43,026 bases of DNA from an uncultured Bacteroidales bacterium (lineage in GTDB: Bacteria; Bacteroidota; Bacteroidia; Bacteroidales; Muribaculaceae). Position 1 is the stretch's first letter, and each line of letters opens with the position of its first letter. The stretch lies in assembly GCA_902772455.1 (NCBI GenBank), contig CACYAW010000011.1, positions 1-43,026 on the forward strand, read 5' to 3'. A model generated the notes under the pieces. It searched no databases. It was not told the origin of the DNA and saw only the letters and a program-made list of their open reading frames with translations. This document shows positions 41,877 through 43,026 of this stretch, in pieces. The position numbers and the translations under genes were made by a program.

Positions 41877-42969
41877 ATGGCTAAGAAAAAGAAAATAGAC
41901 ATCAAACAGATTATTGCTGACGCATTGGAGCATTATCATAAGATGAAGTCTTCAATAAAAGAAAGTACAAAACGGCAGAATGAATCTCTCTTGAGCGAGT
42001 TTTATCGTTTTGTTGATACTTTACCCGCAAGAGACAGGACGATGAAGATCTTTAGCCAGAAAGGACTGAATCGGTACAAGGAGTATCTGATTGATAAGAT
42101 GGAGCGCAGCAAAACTGATGGTAAAAAGAGGAATTTTGGTGTTGGCCAACTGAACCGTTGTGGCTCCATGATTGCCCGTCTGATAAACAATGTGCTAAGA
42201 GGACCAAAAAGGGCATTTTCCCCTGCTCGACAATGAAGTAACTGCAATAGAGAATTGTTCGGGACTAACCCCTGTAGAAGAAGAGTATCGCGACATATTC
42301 TTACTTCAAATCGAGTGTGGGCAAAGGGTCTCCGACTTGGCAAAAATACTTACAGGCAAATATCGAGTTAAACAAGGAAAGAAATATAAGTACATTATAA
42401 TTTCAACCATTAAAGAGAATATTAAAGCCCATATTCCTTTGAGACCTAAAATGAGAATGTGGATGGAAAAAGTTAATTCTCATAAGCTATTACTATTGGA
42501 AGTGAGAGGACCATTGTATGAAGAGATTACCAACCATGCTGCTCGTTGCACATTTATAACAAATATGCTCAAAAAGGGTGTGAGTACTGAACGGTTGAGC
42601 AAGATGACCGGCCATGCCAGTGATGAAATGATCAAGAGAGTCTATGCTCAGCTCACAGAAGATGACGAAATTAACCTTATCGAATCCGACCTGTATAGCG
42701 ACGTTGACGACGATGAAGCTCCTATGGAGGAACTACCGCCTACAACGATTGCCCCTCAAAAAAATGCTGCTGTTCATGAGGCAGAACCATCACCATTTAT
42801 AAGTGATTTGCCAAATTATAACCAAACAGTTGTTTTTGATCGAGATAATTATATTAAAGGACTTGAGGATGTTGTCGAGACGGCCTTGACAAAAGCAGAG
42901 TCTATGCGTGATGTATTTATTTTAGGACATTACTGTCCCATTAAAATCAGAAAGAGTTCTTTGAAATAA
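41877..42969 (+). pseudogene. Tyrosine recombinase, copy 2, decayed tandem paralogue
   Basis: The frame from 41877 (MAKKKKIDIKQIIADALEHYH) lacks the arm-binding domain and matches copy 1 closely (SIKESTKRQNESLLSEF, NFGVGQLNRCGSMIA). About 24 residues around NNVL are lost and the frame shifts near 42205-42211; the catalytic domain resumes in another frame at GHFPLLDNEVTAIENC. A second deletion of about 45 residues lies near 42490-42515, between VNSHKL and GPLYEEI. The Arg, HAAR, GHASDEM and VYAQ motifs survive. The C-terminus is about 85 residues longer than copy 1 and ends ILGHYCPIKIRKSSLK. It is a relic of a duplicated or second integrase. Confidence 0.85.
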
Positions 42970-43026
42970 TTGATATTTAGTTCGTTGTAGAGTTTTCAGA
43001 AGCGAACGGATCTGATTTTGTATTTT

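Overview
The window reads as a chromosomal segment of a gut-type Bacteroidales bacterium, possibly Muribaculaceae- or Prevotella-like (order fairly sure, family a guess). Several things point this way. Many genes follow Bacteroidota-type promoters (TTTG, 19-20 bp, TAnnTTTG). There is an alternative single-chain GlmU-like protein, a roughly 550-residue PPi-dependent phosphofructokinase, HU/SPOR envelope proteins, a PhoH-UbiE pair and a Cmk-IspH pair. Gene order is mostly compact and housekeeping in nature.

Layout from left to right. 1-5600: the 3' end of an OmpA-family gene, a DUF4369-like lipoprotein, a dipeptidyl-peptidase IV-like S9 peptidase, a GlmU-like enzyme and RmlC. 5650-9220: ClpB, with a candidate sigma-54-like promoter, and a Wza-type export lipoprotein. 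9340-15500: a uracil-DNA-glycosylase-fold protein, a HU-like/SPOR membrane protein, a YcxB-like membrane protein, an Ntn amidase, a PAS protein, a D-2-hydroxyacid dehydrogenase, HU, and a HU domain fused to a membrane segment and a LysM-like domain. 15600-19580: a tight five-gene minus-strand operon (rmlA, two QdtA/FdtA-like cupins, a DegT-type aminotransferase, an SGNH-like membrane protein) that looks like dTDP-3-amino-3,6-dideoxyhexose synthesis plus surface glycan modification. 19960-25300: PFP, riboflavin synthase, phosphodiesterase, SPOR lipoprotein, PhoH and UbiE/MenG. 25300-32800: a 9-bp palindromic tandem array, a metal permease with a heavy-metal domain, an AAA ATPase fused to a TOPRIM/DUF4435-like domain, a MATE exporter, a REP-associated (RAYT-type) transposase with a DprA-like C-terminal domain followed by REP-like hairpins, a family 2 glycosyltransferase, nested tandem repeats and RadC. 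32800-40080: flavodoxin lipoprotein, Cmk, IspH, a DUF3298-like membrane protein overlapping a metallo-beta-lactamase gene, an RsmI-like methylase, a frameshifted efp, rpmH and a maltose-acetyltransferase-like gene. 40100-43026: the edge of a mobile or decayed element with two tandem tyrosine-recombinase genes, both broken.

The most unusual points are: the RAYT-DprA-like fusion with its REP pair; the single-chain ATPase-TOPRIM protein, which resembles PARIS/OLD-type defence proteins; efp missing exactly 43 nt; a cupin paralogue lacking one catalytic histidine; several promoters placed so close to ATG that leaderless mRNAs are expected; a phoH promoter whose -33 box lies in a terminator loop; and a 104-bp convergent overlap that encodes a basic protein tail. 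All functions were assigned by reading motifs, with no database search.
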